Source: Deltaproteobacteria bacterium
Lineage (GTDB): Bacteria > Desulfobacterota > DSM-4660 > Desulfatiglandales > Desulfatiglandaceae
Assembly (NCBI GenBank): GCA_018644785.1
Contig: JABGPV010000213.1
Location: forward strand, 1 to 9,062
Reading direction: 5' to 3'
DNA length: 9,062 nt
Shown piece by piece: positions 1-5,597 of the stretch. Numbering within the stretch: position 1 is the first letter of the stretch; every line of letters begins with the position of its first letter. The notes beneath the pieces are model-generated. The model worked only from the letters and a program-made list of their open reading frames with translations, was not told where the DNA came from and made no database searches. Position numbers and translations under genes: made by a program.

Positions 1-1512
1 GATAACAGGCCCCTCAAAGCCGTGTTCCGCGAGGCAACTCACAATGTGGGCGTGGTGATGCTGCACAGCCAGGGGTGTATATTCATTTTGTTCTCTGGCG
101 AATCTGGAACTCAGGTAGTCCGGATGAAGGTCATGGACCATCACCTCGGGACCAATCTCCAGAATCCGCCGCAGGTGCGAAACGGTCAAATTGAAAAAAT
201 CATAGGTTTCCAGGTTCTCCAGATCTCCCACATGCTGACTCAAAAAAGCCCGGTTCTTCTTGGTCAGGCAGATGGTGTTTTTGAGTTCCGCCCCCAGAGC
301 CAGCACCGAAGGCATGGTTGCCATGGACGGAGGAAGAAAAACGGGAACCGGCACATATCCGCGGGAACGCCTGATTTGCCTCGGAACCCCGTCCACCACG
401 CGGACCACCGAGTCGTCTCCCCGCAGATGGATGTCCCGGTTGTGGACCAGAAAATAATCGGCAATGCCATGAAGTTTTAGAAAAGCCTTATGATTGTCCC
501 GCGAAATGGGTTCCTCGCTCACATTGCCGCTGGTCATTACCATGGGCCCAATAGGCCCCTCCATCAGAAGAACATGCAATGGCGTATAGGGAAACATGAC
601 ACCCAGATACCGGTTTTGCGGGGCCACCTGTTCGGAAAGAGCATGCGATGGCTTTTTTTCCAGAAGCACAATGGGTTTCTGGCGGGACGTCAACAATTCG
701 GCCTCGGTCTGATTCACATGAACAATTTCCCGGGCCATCTCCAGGTCCTTCACCATCACGGCAAGGGGCTTTTCTTCCCGATGTTTTCGTCGCCTGAGCC
801 GGACCACGGCCCCATGGTTTGAAGCGTCTACGCAAAGATGAAAACCCCCAAGCCCTTTGACGGCCAGAATCGCTCCCTGTTGCAGCAAAGAAATGGTCTC
901 TCGGATCGGATCATCACATGGCATTTTCGTGCCGTTCGGGTCATGAAGGGACGGCACGGGGCCACATGCCCAGCAGGCATTGGGTTGCGCGTGGAAGCGG
1001 CGGTTTGAAGGATCTTCGTATTCCTTGCGGCATTCGGAACACATTTGAAAGGGCGCCATGGTGGTGGCCATGCGGTCATAGGGGATGTCTTTGATGATGG
1101 TATAACGGGGGCCGCAGTTGGTGCAGTTGATAAACGGGTAGCCATATCTCCGGTCCGATGGGTCCAGGAGTTCCCCATGACAATCTTCACAGATGCCCAC
1201 ATCGGGAGAAATGAGCGCCGATCGCTCCCGGTGGCTTTCGCTCTGCCTGATTTCAAAGGTGTGTTGATGCTTGACAGGGATATCGGTCCAGCGTACCGAT
1301 GCGATAACCGCCAGGGGCGGGGGCGCCGCGACGACAGACGCTATAAATGCGGTGACACTCTCGTCCGACCCTTCCACTTCCAGGTCCACGCCGAAATCCG
1401 TATTGCCCACATGACCCGACAGTCCGTATTGACCTGCCTGCTGATAAATGAAGGGCCGAAATCCAACTCCCTGAACAATCCCTTCAATGGCGCCGCGAGC
1501 CCGCCTTTTCAT
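1..1512 (-). CDS. hypF: HypF, carbamoyltransferase for [NiFe]-hydrogenase maturation (3' end outside window)
   Basis: HypF takes carbamoyl phosphate and carbamoylates the C-terminal cysteine of HypE, the first step in making the cyanide ligands of the [NiFe] centre in the cytoplasm. I translated the minus strand codon by codon: the frame is open from 1560 to the window edge, giving 504 codons from ATG 1512-1510. Domains in order are: acylphosphatase (residues 8-90, VQGVGFRPF at 13-21); two zinc fingers with C108/C111-C130/C133 and C158/C161-C180/C183; a YrdC-like domain (about 200-385, KGLGGFHL from 219 and TSGN at 327-330); and the start of the Kae1-like domain (LGAELKNT near 406, then histidines 485-487 and 489 in the HHHAH metal site). 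Full-length HypF is about 750-780 residues, so roughly a third is missing on the left. AAGGGA about 9 nt upstream supports the start. The protein looks functional as far as it is visible. A transposon-like element separates it from hypB. Confidence 0.96.
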   Translation of the reverse strand, partial: MKRRARGAIEGIVQGVGFRPFIYQQAGQYGLSGHVGNTDFGVDLEVEGSDESVTAFIASVVAAPPPLAVIASVRWTDIPVKHQHTFEIRQSESHRERSALISPDVGICEDCHGELLDPSDRRYGYPFINCTNCGPRYTIIKDIPYDRMATTMAPFQMCSECRKEYEDPSNRRFHAQPNACWACGPVPSLHDPNGTKMPCDDPIRETISLLQQGAILAVKGLGGFHLCVDASNHGAVVRLRRRKHREEKPLAVMVKDLEMAREIVHVNQTEAELLTSRQKPIVLLEKKPSHALSEQVAPQNRYLGVMFPYTPLHVLLMEGPIGPMVMTSGNVSEEPISRDNHKAFLKLHGIADYFLVHNRDIHLRGDDSVVRVVDGVPRQIRRSRGYVPVPVFLPPSMATMPSVLALGAELKNTICLTKKNRAFLSQHVGDLENLETYDFFNLTVSHLRRILEIGPEVMVHDLHPDYLSSRFAREQNEYTPLAVQHHHAHIVSCLAEHGFEGPVI

Positions 1513-1528
1513 GGTTTCCAGTCCCTTC

Positions 1529-1535
1529 AGGACTT
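1529..1535. repeat. Target-site duplication of the MITE-like element, hypF side
   Basis: AGGACTT here is repeated exactly at 1697-1703 on the other side of the element. Removing the element and one copy restores a compact hypB-hypF junction, with the hypB stop 14 nt before the hypF start. Confidence 0.75.
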
Positions 1536-1696
1536 GATGGCCTCGTAAAAAGTCACGAATTTATCTACAGATGGCGTTGTAAAAGGTTCCATATACAAGG
1601 CGTAGTGATTTTTCAGGATCGTAGGCATACATGCAGTATGTTGAGATTCTGAAAAATCACTGCAACGCAGTAGATGGGACTTTTTCCGACGCCATC
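1536..1696. mobile_element. MITE-like palindromic element, 161 bp, between hypB and hypF
   Basis: The ends are inverted repeats: GATGGCCTCGTAAAAAGTC (1536-1554) against GATGGCGTCGGAAAAAGTC (complement of 1696-1678), matching 17 of 19. The element is flanked by a 7-bp direct repeat, AGGACTT, at 1529-1535 and 1697-1703. The flanking match extends to 9 bp (TCAGGACTT at 1527-1535 and 1695-1703) because the element's end also reads TC. Inside, 1570-1696 is one long imperfect palindrome centred at 1633. It contains the arms GTGATTTTTCAG (1605-1616) and CTGAAAAATCAC (1649-1660), and an inner stem CATAC/GTATG around a 5-nt loop. Its left arm (1570-1592) is itself a divergent copy of the terminal repeat. 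There is no transposase or credible ORF inside, so it is non-autonomous. The assignment rests on structure; the mobilising family is unknown. Confidence 0.82.
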
Positions 1697-2348
1697 AGGA
1701 CTTTGCTTTCAGTTCGCCTTTAAGCCAGTCGTACCAGGCATCCAGCCCTTCCTCTGTTTTGCAGGAAACCTCAAAAATCACCAGGTCAGGGTTCACCTTC
1801 AGTGATTCTTCCCTGATGCGCTCAACCGAGCAGTCCACATAGGGCAGCAGATCAATCTTGTTGATGAGTAACGCTTTTGACTCGTGAAACATGAGGGGAT
1901 ATTTGGCCGGTTTGTCTTCCCCTTCCGTGACACTCAAGATCATCACCTTGAAATCTTCACCCACCTTGAATTCCGCCGGGCAAACCAGATTGCCCACATT
2001 TTCAACCACCAGCAGGTCCAGGGCGTCAAAATCAAACTCATGGAATGTATCGCGAATCATGTTGCCATCCAGGTGACAGGCCCCGCCCGTGTTGATCTGC
2101 ACCGCCGGCGCCCCCGTTGCGGCAATCCGTTCCGCGTCCTGAGAAGACTGGATATCCCCCTCGATGACGCCTACGTTCAGCTGGTCTTTCAAGGCGACAA
2201 TGGTCTTTTCCAAAAGGCTCGTTTTACCCGCCCCGGGAGAACTCATGAGATTAAAGACCAACAGGTTTTTTTCGTCAAAGATAGCCCTGTTTTCCTGGGC
2301 GATGCGATCGTTGGCCGCCAGAATATTTTTCACAACCGATACTTTCAT
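1695..2348 (-). CDS. hypB: HypB, nickel-inserting GTPase for hydrogenase maturation
   Basis: HypB is a cytoplasmic GTPase that works with HypA to load nickel into the large subunit of [NiFe]-hydrogenase. The 217-residue product is typical of the shorter HypB type. A P-loop (SSPGAGKTS, 36-44), an EGD motif (63-65), the metal-site pair C91-H92 in GGACHLD, C123 in NLVCP, and NKID (163-166) for guanine recognition are all visible. It lacks both the histidine-rich N-terminal stretch and the N-terminal CxxCGC nickel motif of E. coli HypB. It should therefore depend on the G-domain metal site and on HypA for nickel. GAGGGG about 5 nt before ATG 2348 is the ribosome binding site. Its TGA stop is partly built from the end of the MITE-like element (see 1536-1696). 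The upstream neighbour is a toxin remnant rather than hypA itself. Confidence 0.97.
   Translation of the reverse strand: MKVSVVKNILAANDRIAQENRAIFDEKNLLVFNLMSSPGAGKTSLLEKTIVALKDQLNVGVIEGDIQSSQDAERIAATGAPAVQINTGGACHLDGNMIRDTFHEFDFDALDLLVVENVGNLVCPAEFKVGEDFKVMILSVTEGEDKPAKYPLMFHESKALLINKIDLLPYVDCSVERIREESLKVNPDLVIFEVSCKTEEGLDAWYDWLKGELKAKS
1697..1703. repeat. Target-site duplication of the MITE-like element, hypB side
   Basis: This is the second copy of AGGACTT, overlapping the last codons of hypB. The T of the TGA stop belongs to this duplication, while its GA is supplied by the element end. Confidence 0.75.
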
Positions 2349-2408
2349 TTTTCCCCTCGTTTCATTCTTTTATGCGCTTGATACTGTTGATGCAAATTAC
2401 AAAATTAC

Positions 2409-2456
2409 TCATGAAAACATTCTAAGGAATGTATGTGTGTCAAACAGAAGTCTCAC
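2409..2456 (-). pseudogene. VapC-like PIN-domain toxin remnant, N-terminal 15 codons only
   Basis: Directly after the antitoxin, the minus strand reads GTG followed by codons for RLLFDTHTFLRMFS and then TGA. The GTG start overlaps the antitoxin stop (GTGA), the usual arrangement of antitoxin-toxin pairs. The stretch LLFDTHTFL matches the hallmark N-terminus of VapC toxins partnered with Phd-type antitoxins (typically LLLDTHAFLW), including the first catalytic PIN aspartate, here D6. A full toxin is about 125-140 residues. The remaining catalytic acids are absent and no frame downstream continues the domain before hypB at 2348. The toxin is therefore a deletion remnant and would have no ribonuclease activity. 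The short length limits statistical support, but the overlap, frame and motif agree. Confidence 0.75.
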
Positions 2457-2680
2457 GGCATATATTCCCCAAAATCTTCTAGAGGCTCGTCAAAATCGTC
2501 CGACATTTCAATCAGCCCTGCTGCACTCCCGAATTTCGGATACGGTCTTTTATGAGGAAAAGGTATGATTTTAAAGCCTGAACCGTCATCTTTTGTTATA
2601 ATAATTTCTTCCCCCTCGGCTACCATCCCGATAAGCTCGACGAGTCGTGTCTCAGCGTCTTTTAATGCTACCTTTTGCAT
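2453..2680 (-). CDS. Phd/YefM-family (VapB-type) antitoxin, orphaned
   Basis: This is a 75-residue protein of the Phd/YefM antitoxin type. Such proteins bind DNA with their N-terminal half, repress their own operon, and neutralise a cognate toxin with the C-terminal tail. The N-terminal pattern MQKVALKDAETRLVELI, followed by GEEIIITKDD, is the family fold. The tail (FGSAAGLIEMSDDFDEPLEDF, about residues 52-72) is the usual toxin-binding segment of members paired with PIN toxins. An in-frame ATG at 2716 would add 12 residues, but GGAGGT (2685-2690) sits just before ATG 2680, so I chose the latter. The gene lies 32 nt after the hypA stop, and its partner survives only as a stub at 2409-2456. 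It may persist as a harmless passenger or as an antidote to related toxins elsewhere. Confidence 0.85.
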   Translation of the reverse strand: MQKVALKDAETRLVELIGMVAEGEEIIITKDDGSGFKIIPFPHKRPYPKFGSAAGLIEMSDDFDEPLEDFGEYMP

Positions 2681-2684
2681 ACCG

Positions 2685-2690
2685 ACCTCC
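2685..2690 (-). promoter_or_regulatory. Ribosome binding site that sets the antitoxin start
   Basis: The minus strand reads GGAGGT followed by CGGT and ATG (2680). This near-perfect Shine-Dalgarno favours the downstream ATG over the in-frame ATG at 2716. Confidence 0.75.
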
Positions 2691-2712
2691 GTCAGTTTAT
2701 TGTTTTTATCCC

Positions 2713-3054
2713 TCAATCCACCTCAATTTCAACAATGGACAACTCCTGACCTGAGAGGGTCTCGATATCTTTGCTGTCACAGATGGGGCATTCAAATGCA
2801 TAGTTTTTGATTTCAAATGTCTGCCCGCATTTACGGCAATTCCCGGTCAATGGAATAATTTCCATATTGAGTTTTGCACCTTCCAGTTCAGTGCCCGACG
2901 TCATCACTTCAAAGCAGAACGAGAGGGATTCGGGTACAATGGCGGAGAGCTGTCCGATATGGATGAGAGCGGATTTCAACACCGTTGCATTGTTTTTCCG
3001 CATCTCCTCTTTAATCACATCCAGAAGGGACTGCGCAATGGACATTTCATGCAT
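2713..3054 (-). CDS. hypA: HypA, nickel metallochaperone for hydrogenase maturation
   Basis: HypA binds nickel and passes it, with HypB, to apo-hydrogenase in the cytoplasm. The 113-residue product is full length for the family. It starts with MHEMSIA, where the N-terminal Met1-His2-Glu3 forms the nickel site. It carries the structural zinc site with C73-x2-C76 and C89-x2-C92. AAGGAA about 9 nt upstream supports ATG 3054. It is 27 nt downstream of the DUF2333 gene and probably shares its promoter at 4123-4152. hypB, normally the next gene, is displaced by the antitoxin gene and toxin remnant. Confidence 0.97.
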   Translation of the reverse strand: MHEMSIAQSLLDVIKEEMRKNNATVLKSALIHIGQLSAIVPESLSFCFEVMTSGTELEGAKLNMEIIPLTGNCRKCGQTFEIKNYAFECPICDSKDIETLSGQELSIVEIEVD

Positions 3055-3081
3055 GGGGTCTTTTCCTTGAATCGGTCCTCA

Positions 3082-4032
3082 TCAACCCTGCCTTAATGCC
3101 ATGGCCAGGGAATCGATTTTCTGCCTGGCATCGTTAAAAACACCCGACAGGTTCAGGGAATGGTTGGCGAAAATGCTCTGCGGCGATCCGTTAAACACAA
3201 TCCAGGGCTCAAAATAGCTCCGCTCCAGGTTCTCAAGGATTTTGTCCACCAGTGCCATGGCGCCTTTTTCTTCCAGGACCCGTTTGAAATCAATTTTAAT
3301 GGCTTTAAAGGATTCGTAAAGGCCGTAGGCCACGCCCTGGGCATAATAAAAATTGTCATCAATGTGACGCCACGAAATATTGATAGACACCAACTGCGAA
3401 TTCTTGCCTCTATTTTCCTTGTCACCGGCATCCACCGGAAGGACAGTTCCGCTGCGCTGGGGGGCATTGATCAATCGGGTATTCACACCCCCCATGAGCG
3501 AGGCATAGTCATCCACAAGCTCAATGAGGTTGTCGCCCCGGGGATAAAAGTGAGAGACGCCCGCGACCAGGTTCTGGTAGTACACTTCCAGATCATCATA
3601 GGCATCCTCCCATTTGCTCTCCGCCGATGGGAACCACCATTTATGGGGATCGTTGGAGAGTGACGTAAAGGCATCCTCGACTTTTCGATCAATCTTGTCC
3701 GTGGTTCGCATTCGGGAAAGGTTATCCCTGAGTACATGGATATTGTATCGAACCACCTCCAGTTCACCGAGCTGAAACTTGGGCATGTTATCCAGAAAAA
3801 CCGTGGGCCAGTAGATATCATTGGGCAACCAGTTCTCCTGCATCTGTTTGATGAGCATCTGGTTGGTCCTGACAAATGCAGCGCCCTTCACTTTGGCATC
3901 ATACTTGATTGTCGCCAGAGGTTCCGGCTTTCTTGAGTTAATGCTCATCACCACAATACAAAAAATCACCAGAATCAGGATCAAAAGACCAACCAGGAGT
4001 CCACGATTCTTCTTTTCAGTTTTTTCCGCCAT
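3082..4032 (-). CDS. DUF2333 family protein, membrane-anchored, function unknown
   Basis: The 316-residue product has a basic N-terminus, one hydrophobic segment (about residues 11-30) that should act as an uncleaved membrane anchor, and a soluble remainder predicted to lie outside the cytoplasmic membrane. Recognisable DUF2333 stretches include WLPNDIYWP (68-76), DNMPKFQLGELEVVR (81-95), LRDNLSR (101-107), FYPRGDNLIELVDDY (162-176) and GGVNTRL (181-187). I know no established biochemical role. GGGAGGAA lies about 12 nt before ATG 4032. It is the first gene after a strong promoter and is followed closely by hypA, so co-transcription with the nickel-maturation genes is likely. That alone does not prove a role in hydrogenase assembly. 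Confidence 0.85.
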   Translation of the reverse strand: MAEKTEKKNRGLLVGLLILILVIFCIVVMSINSRKPEPLATIKYDAKVKGAAFVRTNQMLIKQMQENWLPNDIYWPTVFLDNMPKFQLGELEVVRYNIHVLRDNLSRMRTTDKIDRKVEDAFTSLSNDPHKWWFPSAESKWEDAYDDLEVYYQNLVAGVSHFYPRGDNLIELVDDYASLMGGVNTRLINAPQRSGTVLPVDAGDKENRGKNSQLVSINISWRHIDDNFYYAQGVAYGLYESFKAIKIDFKRVLEEKGAMALVDKILENLERSYFEPWIVFNGSPQSIFANHSLNLSGVFNDARQKIDSLAMALRQG

Positions 4033-4122
4033 GGTTTATGGATTCCTCCCTAAAAGATATCCCCCGATGGTGAAAACACGCCAATGGAGGCATTTGTTTG
4101 ATAAAGTCCCTATCGAGAACTG

Positions 4123-4152
4123 ATTCTAGAAGTGTGGGTGCACCGTTGTCAA
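4123..4152 (-). promoter_or_regulatory. Sigma70-type promoter for the DUF2333-hypA operon
   Basis: On the minus strand a perfect -35 box TTGACA (4152-4147) is separated by 18 nt from the -10 box TAGAAT (4128-4123), one base from consensus. Transcription would start near 4116, leaving a leader of about 84 nt before ATG 4032. It lies just downstream of a plausible terminator for the previous operon, as expected of a transcription unit boundary. Confidence 0.72.
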
Positions 4153-4171
4153 CCCGTAAAGACCGGGGGGC

Positions 4172-4200
4172 AAAATAAACTGCCGGCTTCCCGGGCCGAC
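4172..4200 (-). terminator. Probable Rho-independent terminator after the CGGC gene
   Basis: Minus-strand RNA would form a 6-bp stem, GUCGGC (4200-4195) with GCCGGC (4187-4182, one G-U pair), around a 7-nt loop. AG and then UUUAUUUU (4179-4172) follow. The stem is short but GC-rich. It sits between the CGGC gene and the promoter at 4123-4152. Its first arm is the edge of the repeat copy at 4195-4230. Confidence 0.5.
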
Positions 4201-4230
4201 TCCGCCAAAGTGGCTACGACGGCTGGACCC
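4195..4230. repeat. Dispersed repeat, copy 1 (downstream of CGGC gene)
   Basis: This 36-bp stretch begins GCCGACTCCGCCAAAGT and continues through GGCTACGACGGC to GGACCC. It is a direct copy of 4726-4765 but lacks the central bases that give copy 2 its small hairpin (GTGGCTAC here, GTAGCGAAGCTAC there). It lies 9 nt beyond the CGGC gene stop. Confidence 0.65.
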
Positions 4231-4239
4231 TTGCCGGTC

Positions 4240-4707
4240 CTATGTCTCAGATTTTTCAGGAGGGAGTTTGATCTTTTTAAACACCAGGTCATTCATGTTC
4301 TGGGGGGTTACCATCCGCTGGCTCAATAATTCTTTGACGCCTGTCTTGAAGGCTTCCTGGTCATGAAAGGGGTGCGTCCCCTCCACCACCTTCAGATCCG
4401 GGTAATCCCGCTTGATGGTTTCCACAAAAGCCTCTTTAAACGGGCACAACTGCACCAGGCATGAGGTTAAATGCACCGAATCAATCCCATAATCCACCAG
4501 GGCTTTCACCTTTTGCCAGACACGATCCGATCCCACCGCCGTGGGGCAGCCGCCGCAACCAATAATGCCCACCAGGTCCAGGGGTTCGTCTTTCGGATAA
4601 TCCGCAAATTTTCCGGCCCGGCTCCGCGCATTCCCCAAGCACCCTATCATTACGCAATCCATCTCTCGGGTCACACTTTCACATCCGAGTATCCCTATCT
4701 TTGCCAT
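4240..4707 (-). CDS. CGGC-domain protein, putative cysteine-rich metal-binding protein
   Basis: The 155-residue cytoplasmic protein has the signature IIGCGGCPT (48-56), placing it in the CGGC domain family, which is predicted to bind metal. Cysteines at 9, 18, 23, 51, 54, 83 and 88 plus His112 and His115 could form a metal or Fe-S site. No signal peptide or membrane segment is seen. AAGGAG about 9 nt before ATG 4707 is the ribosome binding site. The gene follows livF in the same direction and may share its mRNA. Repeat copies on both sides set it slightly apart from its neighbours. Family members have no firmly established reaction that I know of. A redox or metal-sensing role is a guess. Confidence 0.8.
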   Translation of the reverse strand: MAKIGILGCESVTREMDCVMIGCLGNARSRAGKFADYPKDEPLDLVGIIGCGGCPTAVGSDRVWQKVKALVDYGIDSVHLTSCLVQLCPFKEAFVETIKRDYPDLKVVEGTHPFHDQEAFKTGVKELLSQRMVTPQNMNDLVFKKIKLPPEKSET

Positions 4708-4725
4708 ATATTCTCTCTCCTTAAT

Positions 4726-4765
4726 GCCGACTCCGCCAAAGTAGCGAAGCTACGACGGCCGGGTC
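4726..4765. repeat. Dispersed repeat, copy 2 with internal hairpin (upstream of CGGC gene)
   Basis: It begins GCCGACTCCGCCAAAGT like copy 1 at 4195-4230 and shares GCTACGACGGC further in, ending GGGTCC against GGACCC. It contains a perfect 5-bp stem, GTAGC-GAA-GCTAC (4741-4753). It occupies most of the gap between livF and the CGGC gene. Confidence 0.65.
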
Positions 4766-4775
4766 CGCATTCATC

Positions 4776-5582
4776 TCAAGTTAGCCAGCGTTTCCTTCTC
4801 TTATAAAATTTCACGTCCCGGTAACTCCGTTTAGCGCCCATCTCCGTTAACCCCAGGTAAAACATTTTGATGTCTTCGTTTTCCCTGAGCCGGTCCACGC
4901 TGTCATCCAAGACCACCTTTCCGTTTTCCATGACATAACCGTGCTCGGCAATGGAAAGGGCCAGGTGCGCGTTTTGCTCCACCAGGAATACCGTAATCTT
5001 CTGCTCCTGGTTCACCTTCTTGATAATCTTGAAAATCTCGGCCACCAGGATGGGGCTCAACCCCAGGGAAGGTTCATCCAGCATCATGAGGCGGGTCCGT
5101 GCCATGAGGGCTCTTCCGATGACCAGCATCTGCTGTTCCCCGCCGGAAAGATATCCGGCCAGGGAATTTCGTCGGGATTTCAGAATGGGAAAATACTCCA
5201 GAACCGTGTCAAACCGTTCCCGAATCTCTTTGCGGCTCCTGCGGGTCCTGGTTGCCGCAATGAGGTTTTCATAGGCCGTGAGGTTCTCAAACACACAGCG
5301 TCCTTCCATCACCTGGAAGATACCCAGCCGAACAATCTCTTCGGCTTCTTTTTTATCAATGCGCTCGCCCATGAATTCTATGGTGCCATCGGTCACCTCA
5401 CCGTCTTCCACTTTCAACAGGCCCGAGATCGCCTTGAGCGTGGTGGTCTTACCGGCCCCGTTAGCACCCAGAAGGGCCACCACCTGGCCCTCCTTGACTT
5501 CCATGGAAAGCCCTTTCAATACCAGAATTACGTCATCATAAATGACCTCAATATTATTGACGTTGAGCATGACCTGACCCAT
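4776..5582 (-). CDS. livF: LivF-type ABC transporter ATP-binding protein
   Basis: This cytoplasmic ATPase subunit would energise a branched-chain-amino-acid-type (HAAT) importer. The 268-residue sequence has Walker A GANGAGKTT (39-47), the Q-loop at Q90, the ABC signature LSGGEQ (145-150), Walker B LMMLDEP (165-171) and the VEQNAHLAL stretch typical of LivF (from 201). It is about 30 residues longer than common LivF proteins because of a basic C-terminal tail (RSYRDVKFYKRRKRW). ATG 5582 is preceded by AGGGG at 7 nt; ATG 5570 (Met5) is an alternative. The gap from the ligase stop is only 15 nt, so the two are probably translated from one mRNA. Given the neighbour, the substrate may be an aromatic or other carboxylic acid rather than an amino acid. 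This resembles the known Hba transporter for 4-hydroxybenzoate in Rhodopseudomonas. Confidence 0.92.
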   Translation of the reverse strand: MGQVMLNVNNIEVIYDDVILVLKGLSMEVKEGQVVALLGANGAGKTTTLKAISGLLKVEDGEVTDGTIEFMGERIDKKEAEEIVRLGIFQVMEGRCVFENLTAYENLIAATRTRRSRKEIRERFDTVLEYFPILKSRRNSLAGYLSGGEQQMLVIGRALMARTRLMMLDEPSLGLSPILVAEIFKIIKKVNQEQKITVFLVEQNAHLALSIAEHGYVMENGKVVLDDSVDRLRENEDIKMFYLGLTEMGAKRSYRDVKFYKRRKRWLT

Positions 5583-5597
5583 TTGAGCGCCCCTGTT

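Noticed and set aside
488..1256. Minus-strand open frames at 488-835 and 828-1256 that could suggest separate genes or a frameshifted hypF
   Set aside because: The third minus frame is open without a break from 1560 to 1 and carries all HypF domains in order, so these are shadows.
2346..2366. Six-codon leader frame (MKRGEK) whose stop overlaps the hypB start
   Set aside because: Its own ATG has no ribosome binding site, and the purine-rich codons are simply the hypB Shine-Dalgarno, so the coding reading is probably accidental.
2417..2432. Perfect inverted repeat ACATTCTAAGGAATGT as a possible antitoxin operator
   Set aside because: It falls inside the codons of the toxin remnant, downstream of the antitoxin rather than in front of it. 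The short arms make chance likely.
2438..2443. TTGACA on the minus strand as a -35 box for hypB
   Set aside because: The hexamer is formed by the toxin remnant's conserved LFDT codons, and no fitting -10 box lies 16-18 nt downstream.
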